A DNA stretch of 64,000 nt. It comes from Thalassoglobus neptunius (lineage in GTDB: Bacteria > Planctomycetota > Planctomycetia > Planctomycetales > Planctomycetaceae). The stretch is from positions 94,848-158,847 of the forward strand of contig NZ_SIHI01000001.1 in the NCBI RefSeq assembly GCF_007859735.1, in the 5' to 3' direction. Below are positions 28,353-36,531 of the stretch, piece after piece. A model generated the notes under the pieces. The model did not search any database, had not been told where the DNA came from, and saw only the letters and a list, made by a program, of their open reading frames with translations. Each line of letters opens with the position of its first letter. Position 1 is the stretch's first letter. The translations under genes and the position numbers were made by a program.

Positions 28353-29336
28353 TTACGACTGGACAGCTCGCAACGAACCTTTCTGATAGGCATCCGCCAT
28401 CGCTTTCGGAATTTCCGCCTCAGCGAGAACCACTTTGGCGCGGTTTTCCTGAGTTCGTGCTTGCATTTCCTGTTCCAGAGCAACTGCTTCTGCCCGTCTC
28501 TCTTCCGCTCTTGCACGGGCCACTCGCATGTCTGCTTCGGCTTGATCGGCCTGCAAACGAGCTCCGACATTGTCCCCAACATCGATATCCGCGATATCGA
28601 TCGAGACGATTTCGTAAGCGGTTTGAGAGTCGAGACTCTTCCGGAGCACAGTTTGTGCGATGAGTGCCGGATTTGCCAGCACGACCTTATGTGTTTCTGA
28701 GGAACCAATCGCCGAAACGATTCCTTCACCGACACGGGCAATCACAGTTTCTTCAGTCGCTCCACCGACGAGCTGTCCAAGATTGGTACGAACAGTTACC
28801 CGGGCTCGCGCTTTCAACTGAATTCCATCTTTGGCGACACCATCGAGTGTGGTTCGACCATGTCGGGGATCCGGGCAGTCAATGACCTTGGGATCGACGC
28901 TTGTTCGCACCGCTTCCAGAACGTCGCGACCGGCCAGATCAATCGCTGAAGCTGTGTCCCAGTCGAGTTCAATTCGAGCACGATGAGCAGCAATCAACGC
29001 TCGAACAACTCTCTGAACGTTTCCGCCTGCCAGGTAATGTGCTTCGAGAGCGGACGTCGAGATGGCTGAAATCCCCGCCTGCACGGCGCTGATTTTGGCG
29101 TCGACGATGGTGTTGGGATTTACCTTCCGCAATGACATAAAGATCAGTGTAAACGGACCAATGCGAGCACGCGTCACAAATGCGCGCAACCACAAATTGA
29201 AATACTTCCCGAACATAAAGACGAGAATGAAGCCCATTAAAACGATGAAGAACACGCCAATCATCGCTGCAATCGCCCACGGATCCGGGCCTTGTTGTGC
29301 GAGCACAGGGATGTTGACAAGTGCCAGATTCTTCAC
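28353..29336 (-). CDS. floA: Flotillin-like protein FloA
   Basis: About 327 residues. After a short N-terminal stretch comes a membrane hairpin ([22 protein letters not shown]), then the SPFH core typical of FloA ([59 protein letters not shown]), [16 protein letters not shown] and an Ala/Glu-rich coiled coil ([19 protein letters not shown]). FloA oligomerises at the inner membrane and organises signalling and secretion complexes. A GTG at 29336 with ACGGAGAC just before it is preferred; a TTG at 29402 would add 22 residues. It often pairs with an NfeD protein, which is not seen here. Confidence 0.9.
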   Translation of the reverse strand: MKNLALVNIPVLAQQGPDPWAIAAMIGVFFIVLMGFILVFMFGKYFNLWLRAFVTRARIGPFTLIFMSLRKVNPNTIVDAKISAVQAGISAISTSALEAHYLAGGNVQRVVRALIAAHRARIELDWDTASAIDLAGRDVLEAVRTSVDPKVIDCPDPRHGRTTLDGVAKDGIQLKARARVTVRTNLGQLVGGATEETVIARVGEGIVSAIGSSETHKVVLANPALIAQTVLRKSLDSQTAYEIVSIDIADIDVGDNVGARLQADQAEADMRVARARAEERRAEAVALEQEMQARTQENRAKVVLAEAEIPKAMADAYQKGSLRAVQS

Positions 29337-29664
29337 GTTTGTCTCCGTCACTGGTGGAATTTCTGCGTGTGTTGGTCCGCCAATTGTAAGTTTAGCTCCC
29401 AAAATTGCAATTTCGGGGCTTCGGACGGGGATGTCCGGAAGTGACCAACGCTAACAATGATGGCTTACGTCTCCGCTCTCAACGATCCCAAGGCTAAGAA
29501 ATATCAAACTTTCTGAATCCAAAAATGTGGAATTTGTGAACTCATCTTGAGTTTACGATTTGAGATTGGAGAATACGGATAGGTCAATTTTGATTCATCA
29601 ACAGAACGAGGAGCCATCTCCCCAATTTTGATGAATCCGTTCCAAGCCTTCTGAGGAGAAAAAC
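29337..29664. other. Divergent intergenic region between floA and a small BON-like gene
   Basis: About 330 bp with promoters expected in both directions. The decamer CAATTTTGAT occurs twice (about 29586 and 29620), once inside the near palindrome TTGATTCATCAA. No gene is supported. The plus-strand gene that follows has GAGGAG before its ATG. Confidence 0.4.
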
Positions 29665-30048
29665 ATGGATGAAAAGGCGCTCAACCGTTCGATTCATCGT
29701 ATTCCGGACACTGTTGATGCACGCGTCGGAGTCTCCGATTCGTGGGAACTCTCACCGGAATCAGCGGGGGCGACAACTCCCTATTTCAGTCAAGCGACGA
29801 TCTCAGCCCACCAAGTCGAATCACAGATCCAGCGACTGCTTCTCGAAATGGAATCGGTTCACTTCTGCTGTCTCGAAGTTCATCACCTCAGCGATGGCAG
29901 CGACGGAATCTGCCTGACTGGTCGAATCGAAACGGACGAAGATTTCGACATGCAAACGGTTCAAGACAAACTGCTCGACCTGGGAATCTCCAACGTCTGC
30001 AATCGACTGGTTTCCGTCCCAGCCAAACCGCGACTGAATGACAACTGA
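29665..30048 (+). CDS. Small protein with a BON-like C-terminal half
   Basis: 127 residues. The first 45 are polar and without clear structure. Residues 48-118 (SAHQVESQIQRLLLEMES through NVCNRLVSV) alternate one helix and strands in the manner of a BON domain: helix, then CCLEVHHLSDGSDGICLTGRI, a second helix DMQTVQDKLLDLG and a strand ISNVCNRLVSV. BON domains bind membranes or glycans. There is no signal peptide, so the location is likely cytoplasmic. ATG at 29665 follows TGAGGAGAAAAAC, a strong ribosome binding site. The domain call is tentative, the gene itself likely. Confidence 0.65.
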   Translation: MDEKALNRSIHRIPDTVDARVGVSDSWELSPESAGATTPYFSQATISAHQVESQIQRLLLEMESVHFCCLEVHHLSDGSDGICLTGRIETDEDFDMQTVQDKLLDLGISNVCNRLVSVPAKPRLNDN

Positions 30049-30215
30049 AGCAATTGATTGAGCGCATCGCCGCTGAACCGGACTGAACTTGAAAAGTCTG
30101 GTAGTGACTGAAAGGGCGTGGACTTCGTACAATATGGTGGCCCCTTCAGTTTGGAGTCGAAAGATTGCAAATCTGAAGGGATCCCGCTTCGAAGTTTCAA
30201 AGTGAAGGGATCACG

Positions 30216-31322
30216 ATGACACGCACAGTCGAACGCGATCTCCGCCGATTCAACGAAATCGTCCGGGGCAAAATTCGCAAAGATCTCCGCCGCTACGTGA
30301 ATCACGGAGAGATGATCGGCCGCAAAGGACGCGAGACGGTCAGCATTCCGGTTCCAAACATCGAGATTCCGCACTTTCAGCACGGGCAGAAAGGCTCCGG
30401 AGGAACCGGGCAGGGAGAGGGTGATCCCGGACAACCAATTGGCCGCGGAGAGGATGAAGGCGAAGGCATCGGTCCCGCCGGAAATGAACCGGGCCGCCAC
30501 ATTCGTGAAGTTGAAGTCAGCTTTGACGAACTGGCTGAGATGCTTGCTCAGGATCTGGAACTGCCCAACATCATCCCGAAAGGGCAGGACTCCATTCAGG
30601 CCATCAAAAACAAATACAACACGATTTCCCGAACAGGTCCCAATTCGCTACGCCACCTGAAACGGACTTATAAACAGGCTCTCAAAAGAGAGATGGCAAG
30701 CGGGACATATCAGCCTGAACGTCCGATCATCATTCCCGGTCGGGACGATGAACGCTATCGCAGTTGGACCTCTGTCCCCCAACCGCAAGCAAATGCAGCC
30801 ATTTTCTACGTGATGGACGTTTCCGGTTCCATGACTGACGAACAGAAGGAAATCGTTCGCATCGAGGCCTTCTGGATCGACACGTGGCTGAAGAGTCAAT
30901 ACGACGGAATCGAACGTCGCTACGTTGTACACGATGCCGTCGCTCATGAAGTCAACGAAGATACGTTCTATCGGGTCAGAGAATCCGGCGGAACGAAGAT
31001 TTCCTCCGCTTACCACAAAGTCGATCAGATCATTCAGAGAGACTTTCCACCAGAGCTTTGGAACATCTACATCTTCCAGTTTTCAGACGGCGACAACTGG
31101 GGGGAAGACAGCCAGGCATGCACGAAGTTCCTCACCGACGAACTTCTCCCGGTGGCAAATCTCTTTTGTTATGGGCAGGTTCGCAGCCCATACGGAAGCG
31201 GCGAATACATCAAGGATCTGAAGCGAATTCTCGAAGCCAATGACAATCTGATTCTCAGTGAAATTGATAGCAAAGACGGCATTTACGATTCAATCAAACT
31301 GTTTCTCGGCAAAGGCAAGTAA
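30216..31322 (+). CDS. DUF444/YeaH-family protein with a VWA-like domain
   Basis: 368 residues matching the YeaH (UPF0229) family. N-terminal RDLRRFNEIVRGKIRKDLRR, then a basic-glycine region (HGQKGSGGTGQGEGDPGQP), and from about residue 200 a von Willebrand factor A-like fold with the metal site DVSGSMT and later SGGTKISSAYHKV. In other bacteria this gene forms an operon with the PrkA kinase and SpoVR, a stress and starvation module. Here neither partner is adjacent, which is worth noting. ATG at 30216 after a purine-rich GAAGGGATCACG. Length and motif order fit a complete family member. Confidence 0.9.
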   Translation: MTRTVERDLRRFNEIVRGKIRKDLRRYVNHGEMIGRKGRETVSIPVPNIEIPHFQHGQKGSGGTGQGEGDPGQPIGRGEDEGEGIGPAGNEPGRHIREVEVSFDELAEMLAQDLELPNIIPKGQDSIQAIKNKYNTISRTGPNSLRHLKRTYKQALKREMASGTYQPERPIIIPGRDDERYRSWTSVPQPQANAAIFYVMDVSGSMTDEQKEIVRIEAFWIDTWLKSQYDGIERRYVVHDAVAHEVNEDTFYRVRESGGTKISSAYHKVDQIIQRDFPPELWNIYIFQFSDGDNWGEDSQACTKFLTDELLPVANLFCYGQVRSPYGSGEYIKDLKRILEANDNLILSEIDSKDGIYDSIKLFLGKGK

Positions 31323-31379
31323 GCCTTGATGATCAGTCTGAATTCGTGCCCGAGCTTCAGATGAAGGAAGGTGTACGTT

Positions 31380-31922
31380 GTGTCGCTGATCGGACAGACC
31401 CATGAAAAATTGCACGCAATCGCCGATGCGGTGGCAGAGCGACTGATCAAACTTCAAACGCGAGTCGTCTTCGCCGAGAGTTGTACGTCCGGTCTCATCG
31501 CGGCAACTTTATCGAGATACCCGGGAGTCTCAGACGTTCTTTGCGGAAGTTGTGTCACCTACCGAAACGCCACCAAGCAACAATGGTTGGGTGTTGACGG
31601 AAACGCACTCGACGATCCAAACGTAGGACCAGTCTCTCAGATTGTTTCTGAGCAGATGGCGAGAGGAGTCCTGTCGCGAACCCCGGAAGCAGAGATTGCC
31701 GTCTCGATCACTGGTCACCTCGGCCCCAATGCTCCGGAAAAACTTGACGGAATTGCTTATTCCACAATTTGCTTTCGTTCCGATCGCGACGCTTTGACTC
31801 GTCAGCTCCAATTGGACGGGGAGACCGAGATTCATCTGGAAAAGCGATACTTTCGTCAACTCTCGGCTGCCCAGCAGGTTCTGCTTTTCCTGAATGAGGA
31901 ACTCGATTCGTACGCGAAATAA
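31380..31922 (+). CDS. CinA C-terminal-type nicotinamide-nucleotide amidohydrolase (PncC-like)
   Basis: About 180 residues equal to the CinA C-terminal (PncC) domain, which converts NMN to nicotinate mononucleotide in NAD recycling. Diagnostic motifs: VVFAESCTSGLIAATLS with the catalytic Ser region, GVSDVLCGSCVTYRNATKQ, and AVSITGHLGP. It is a free-standing domain; the N-terminal CinA half is absent. A GTG at 31380, nine bases after AAGGAAG, is the likelier start; a GTG at 31371 is too close to that site. It follows the DUF444 gene by 57 bp on the same strand. Confidence 0.85.
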   Translation: MSLIGQTHEKLHAIADAVAERLIKLQTRVVFAESCTSGLIAATLSRYPGVSDVLCGSCVTYRNATKQQWLGVDGNALDDPNVGPVSQIVSEQMARGVLSRTPEAEIAVSITGHLGPNAPEKLDGIAYSTICFRSDRDALTRQLQLDGETEIHLEKRYFRQLSAAQQVLLFLNEELDSYAK

Positions 31923-32364
31923 CGTCCCGTTGATCGAACCCGAAAAGACCGTTCTCTCGTTCCTCTCCTACATCTCTTTGAACGCGCGATAACGACGGCA
32001 CTCTGATTTCTCAGCGTGCTCTTCTGTTGCCAAATTGCGACGATGACTCTGATCTTGAGTTGAGAATAACCGTCAGAGAATTCTCTGCACGTTGCATTTT
32101 GTGAACTAGACTCTCGAATAACCTGCAAACACTGCGTGCGCAAGCTCGCATTAGAATATCGCGTGTGCATTGAGAAAAACTGGTGACTACGAAGAGATCG
32201 AAGCGAATTCCGCAGCAAATCGCCTCAGATACGAAGACTGACTCCAGACATATCGCGGCCAACATCTCATGTCGATGAGTCGCACAATTTCGAGAGAGCC
32301 AGCTGAGGCAGGCACTCATCCCCCATTCACTGATTAATCGTCAAAGCAATCACTGGGCATCACC
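31923..32364. other. Intergenic region
   Basis: About 440 bp without a supported gene. A 102-codon minus-strand frame is Cys- and Ser-rich and has no good start. Nothing structural stood out. Confidence 0.4.
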
Positions 32365-33384
32365 ATGGACGACCCAAACCTCATTGATGAACTCCAGCGC
32401 GAAGTCGAATCTAAAGAGGCCGTCATTCTGGCGCTGACCTCTCAATTGGAAACGACTGCCGAGCAACTCGAACGGATGCGTCGCACTGGCCCCGTCGGCG
32501 GACAAAAAGAGTCCGGATTCGGCCCCGGAGTCAATGCGCAGATCCGTGACTTTCTCGCCGAATTCGACGAGTCATCTCCTCTCGAACACTTTGAACGCAT
32601 TGAAATCGGGATCGAACAGATCCTTGAAATTCTCGCCGGTTCGAACACGTCCATCGCCGAGCTTCGCAAGCTGCCAAAGTCCGAGTTGGAAAGCACTCTC
32701 TCAGACGATGAAGAGACCGAAGAGGAATTAGACGCAGAAAAGTCCCCCGAAGAGGCGGAGGAGGACTTTTGGGCTGCCACCAAAGCTCGACTCTTACAAG
32801 AAGCCGAATCTCAAGACGATGAAGAAGAGATGGGCGTGCTCTTCTCCGGTGAGAAGGAAGACTCTTCTTCTGAGAGTGCCGCGAAGAATGACGGTGGAAA
32901 TCAAGCTGAAGCCAAAGCCAACGTCGTTCAACCGATCGCTATTCCTCCGGAACCCGAAGAACTTCCGGAACTTCCCAAGCCAGTCACCACGATCACCGAC
33001 GCCAAAAAACTGGAAGAGGCAGTGACCGAACGGGACCAATTTATCTTCTATCTCGTCGCCCGACTGCGTCGAGCTGAGTCGTACCCGTTCCCTCCCATCA
33101 ACTGGGAGAGTGTTGTGTCAGTCCCCGAGGACCTCAAGAAGTCCGTCATGGTCCTCGAAAAACATCTCAAAGATCACTTGCGACAGTCCGAACTCTCCGT
33201 TTCTCTTGAACGTGCCGCGCTCACTCGAGAGCGATCGAAATTGTGTCAGGTCAAGAGCCAGCTTCAGGATGAGATTCAGAAAATGGTCGCCATCTCCAAC
33301 GCGCCGACTCGTTCGACTCCGGAAGAGAGAATGAATCGATTGTTCGACATTCCGAAAGACACCGGTCCGAAGACGTTGGAATAG
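32365..33384 (+). CDS. Acidic coiled-coil protein of unknown function
   Basis: 339 residues, probably cytoplasmic. It opens with a coiled-coil (ELQREVESKEAVILALTSQ), then a hydrophobic-patterned region (HFERIEIGIEQILEILAGS), a very acidic low-complexity middle (SDDEETEEELDAEKSPEEA; then QDDEEEMGVLFSGEKED), a Pro-Glu stretch, a conserved-looking AVTERDQFIFYLVARLRRAE, and a C-terminal coiled coil (HLRQSELSVSLERAALTRE). This arrangement suggests a structural or scaffold protein. I recognise no domain. ATG at 32365. The end converges on the zinc-finger gene 107 bp downstream. Confidence 0.8.
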   Translation: MDDPNLIDELQREVESKEAVILALTSQLETTAEQLERMRRTGPVGGQKESGFGPGVNAQIRDFLAEFDESSPLEHFERIEIGIEQILEILAGSNTSIAELRKLPKSELESTLSDDEETEEELDAEKSPEEAEEDFWAATKARLLQEAESQDDEEEMGVLFSGEKEDSSSESAAKNDGGNQAEAKANVVQPIAIPPEPEELPELPKPVTTITDAKKLEEAVTERDQFIFYLVARLRRAESYPFPPINWESVVSVPEDLKKSVMVLEKHLKDHLRQSELSVSLERAALTRERSKLCQVKSQLQDEIQKMVAISNAPTRSTPEERMNRLFDIPKDTGPKTLE

Positions 33385-33491
33385 ATCATCTTCTAAATTG
33401 GCCTGACGATCGTTCGAAGAGAGGCCATGAAATCGGAGCATTGAGTCAGCGACAGGACGACAGCGACAGATCCGCTGCTCAAAGCTGATTG

Positions 33492-34016
33492 CTAATTCTG
33501 GGCGACCAGATGGCACGCGACGCACGCTTTCACGAGTGCTTCTTCGCCGATTGCTCCTTCACCGGGCCCGGTTTCAACTTCGGCTCCCCACAAGCAAGCT
33601 GTCTGCGTCTGATACGCATGGGGACGGGCCTCAGATTGAACCACTGAAAGCCCCGCCAAACAGGTCGCGACACCGGTCAAAAAAGCGGCCAGATACTTCC
33701 ACGTCGCCGCTCCCCCGGCTCGACTCGTCGCAGATGATTCCCGATGAGACGATGCAGTGGTCACGAAGCGTGCAGGCGCGAGGCGTTGCTGCAATTCGAC
33801 AGCTGCGGAATGAGCGAGTTTCTGGTTCTCAGCTGACGGACTTTGTTGAAGGTCGATCTTCGGTTGTGAAACGTTCCGTCCCTGTTCCGCGGACAGCATC
33901 GGTGAGATCACATCCACAAAGCATCGACAGCGTTCACAGTGATCAAGATGGGCGTCAAAATCCTTCGACCTTGGCCGGTCTTCAAGAATCACATCCAGGA
34001 ATTCATCACAATTCAT
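33492..34016 (-). CDS. Putative zinc-finger anti-sigma factor with C-terminal CXXCH motif
   Basis: 174 residues. Residues 1-40 hold the ZAS pattern Cys (residue 3) plus HLDHCERC (His-x3-Cys-x2-Cys), as in anti-sigma factors that hold ECF sigma factors in the cytoplasm. A single hydrophobic segment (WKYLAAFLTGVATCLAGLSV) follows at about residues 107-126. The extracytoplasmic tail ends in ALVKACVACHLVAQN; CVACH is a c-type heme binding pattern eight residues from the C-terminus. No sigma factor is adjacent. A heme or redox-sensing role would be new but could be accidental cysteines. ATG at 34016. Confidence 0.65.
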   Translation of the reverse strand: MNCDEFLDVILEDRPRSKDFDAHLDHCERCRCFVDVISPMLSAEQGRNVSQPKIDLQQSPSAENQKLAHSAAVELQQRLAPARFVTTASSHRESSATSRAGGAATWKYLAAFLTGVATCLAGLSVVQSEARPHAYQTQTACLWGAEVETGPGEGAIGEEALVKACVACHLVAQN

Positions 34017-34173
34017 CGGTCAACCATTCGCGATGGGTTCGCGTGAAACGAGTGAGCGTCATACGCTAAAGAATACTCGTTCGGGGATGAATTGGCGAGA
34101 CCAAGTGCAAATTGGCTGCGGAAACCTGAAACTCCTCTCACCCCCAAATGAACCCCACAATTGCCCCTCATTG

Positions 34174-36162
34174 CTATTCGATGGCACCATACTCCGGATG
34201 AATCATCGGTTTCGTAATCATCTTCGGTGCAGGATTCGCATACTTTCGAGCCTCGAAGTTCTCCTCAGCATCGATGTAAGCTTCCGGATTCCAACAACCT
34301 TCGATCAACTCGATACTGCTCGCTCTGAGAGTTTGACCGGTTCGAAAACTGAGGTCCGCCAAAGCGACATTGTATTGCGTGATCGCCCTCGCCAGATTCA
34401 CTTCTGACTCAGCAACACGCATCTCAGCTCGCAGAAGCGGTTCGAGTTCCGGATCGTTGTCGATCGCATAGCGGTATTGAGCAAACGCCAGACTTCGTGC
34501 CTCTTCAGCCGCCAGGTACTGGTTGTAGGCGTTTCGACTCTCTTCGTACGCGAGATCGATCGTTCGGAACGAGTCTGCGACTTCATGGCTCAGCTCGACT
34601 TCCTGTTCAGCCAGAACTGCTCTCGCTTTGGCAAGTTGAAGTTCCAGTGACTGAACCTGAGTTTTGGCGAAGCGGCGTCCGATGGGAACAGAGAACTCAA
34701 CCCCCACATTCCAGCCAGTTTGGCCGGCATTCAACATGGACTGATAATAGTTTTCGACAGCCGGAGGTATTTGCGGACCGTCGGCACCTCGCCCGAACAG
34801 TTCATCTCCGAAGCCGTTAATCCGGTAGCCACTCACGAAATCGAGGCGGGGCATCAGCAGATTTTCGGCCGCTCGAAGTTGAAGTTCGAAGCTGCGAATC
34901 GACCATTTCTGCCGACGAACCTCGGGACGTTTCACGAGAGCGTCAGTCATCGCAATTTCCCAGCTTGGAACGAACTCAGCAGTAATGGGTTCGTCGATCG
35001 GACGAATCACTCTGCCATCGTTCACCGGGAGCCCCATCAGTCGGCGCAATTGCGCTTCCGAAGAATAGATCGAGTTTCTTGCACGATCGACTTCTGCCTT
35101 CGTATCGAGATAGATGCTTCGCAAATTCAGTTCCGTGCGTCCCCCGGGTCCGGTCCCAGCCTGACGCTTGGCTTCTGCAACCTGGAAGGACTTGCTGGCC
35201 ATCTCTTCGATTCGACCTTGAAGGTCGAACGTAATGTAGTCCAAGTGCAACCGCCAATAGAGTTCTTCGACGTCGTGAACGAGTTGCTGGACGGCCTGTT
35301 CGAACTCGGCCAATTCCATGTCGTTCTCAATCCGAGCGATCACGACACCCTGCTGAACCCCTGTGACCCCTTGAATATTTTCTGAGATCGGACCGGCAAT
35401 TCGCGTGTACTCAACACCTCCCCCCGCCAGCAACGGTTGCCGAAAGTGGAGTGACGTTGATCCTTCGTAGACCGACGGAAAGAGTTGCGGTTCTCCAGGT
35501 CCGGAAGGAATGTTCCGACCTGTACGCACCACGCTGTGAGCCAGTGTCAATTGACCACCAGTCGCCAGGCGCTTGAAGAACGAAGCGTTCAACGAATCGG
35601 TCGACTCTTGCAAAACCGTTCCGGCCAGTCGTCCGAGTGCAATGGTGTTGTTCTGAATCGTATTGTTCTGACCGTAAAGAAGCTGCGTCGTGAACTGTGT
35701 ATCGAAGTCAGATAACGCTGCTTCGACACCACGCTGCCCGAACAAAACTCCGCTTTCTTGAATCGCGGGATCGAACACCGATTGAACGAATTGCGGATTC
35801 GCCAGGATTGGATTTCCGGGACTTAAAAACTGCCCCGAACTTCGAATCACGTGGCTGTTTAAAAGGGCTGTCTGAATGGCCTCTGCCAGCGTCAGATCCC
35901 AGATTTCGTCTTTGGTGCGATCTCGAATTCGACGCGGCGGAACAGCGAAGTTCACCTTTGAAGAAACGGGACCTTCCAGATCCGTGTACGCAATCTGCGT
36001 CGCTCGATCGAGGTAGTCTGCGGAATGCTCAGTCCCAAAGTATGTTGGCAACTCTCCGCGTTGACGACATGCGGAGATCATCGTCAGGCAACATCCAGCC
36101 ACAATCCAGAGAGAAAGTGGCTTGAAGTGCCTCCAGCGTGTGTGACGACCGCGAGGTGTCAT
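34174..36162 (-). CDS. TolC-family outer-membrane lipoprotein
   Basis: About 662 residues. The ATG at 36162 starts a lipoprotein signal (LSLWIVAGCCLTMISAC, lipobox ISA-C at about residue 32). The mature protein has two outer-membrane-efflux-protein repeats with long helices, e.g. ELAEFEQAVQQLVHDVEELY, RARNSIYSSEAQLRRLMGLP and LELQLAKARAVLAEQEVEL. TolC-like trimers form the outer-membrane duct of tripartite export machines. It follows the M50-HlyD gene on the same strand after a 369-bp gap, and another adaptor lies further upstream, so it is the likely exit duct of this locus. It is longer than E. coli TolC, mainly through an N-terminal extension. Confidence 0.88.
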   Translation of the reverse strand: MTPRGRHTRWRHFKPLSLWIVAGCCLTMISACRQRGELPTYFGTEHSADYLDRATQIAYTDLEGPVSSKVNFAVPPRRIRDRTKDEIWDLTLAEAIQTALLNSHVIRSSGQFLSPGNPILANPQFVQSVFDPAIQESGVLFGQRGVEAALSDFDTQFTTQLLYGQNNTIQNNTIALGRLAGTVLQESTDSLNASFFKRLATGGQLTLAHSVVRTGRNIPSGPGEPQLFPSVYEGSTSLHFRQPLLAGGGVEYTRIAGPISENIQGVTGVQQGVVIARIENDMELAEFEQAVQQLVHDVEELYWRLHLDYITFDLQGRIEEMASKSFQVAEAKRQAGTGPGGRTELNLRSIYLDTKAEVDRARNSIYSSEAQLRRLMGLPVNDGRVIRPIDEPITAEFVPSWEIAMTDALVKRPEVRRQKWSIRSFELQLRAAENLLMPRLDFVSGYRINGFGDELFGRGADGPQIPPAVENYYQSMLNAGQTGWNVGVEFSVPIGRRFAKTQVQSLELQLAKARAVLAEQEVELSHEVADSFRTIDLAYEESRNAYNQYLAAEEARSLAFAQYRYAIDNDPELEPLLRAEMRVAESEVNLARAITQYNVALADLSFRTGQTLRASSIELIEGCWNPEAYIDAEENFEARKYANPAPKMITKPMIHPEYGAIE

Positions 36163-36531
36163 GACAGTCCCTGATTCGATTCCATCCCACCGTGAGGTGG
36201 CGCATTCGGCATACTCCCCCCGAGTGCGCACGACCATGCTTTCAGATACTTCGTGTCATGGCCGCTCGTGGTCTCAGCCTATTTGGCAATTTTGACCGTC
36301 AATTCCTCAGAATCGATAAGACCGGTTTCAAGATGGGAAGACGTGTGAGAGTTGTCCTCCGCGGCTCTCAAAATCCGCAAAACTTTGCCCGCTTTCAGAA
36401 ACAAGACTCAAGCCACCAACGAGACTGCTTTCGAAAGACTCCCGTCGCATCAACGTCACGAGATGTGTCAACGTCAGTGCGAAAACAAAGGTGATCCTGA
36501 GACGGGCTCGCCGTAGAGAATAACTGTCGAC
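36163..36531. other. Intergenic region inside the export locus
   Basis: About 370 bp between the M50-HlyD gene and the TolC-like gene, both minus strand. No gene is supported. The distance is large enough for a separate promoter of the TolC-like gene. Confidence 0.4.

Noticed and set aside
28187-28741. 184-codon minus-strand frame overlapping floA
   Set aside because: Out-of-frame shadow of floA, which has clear SPFH motifs.
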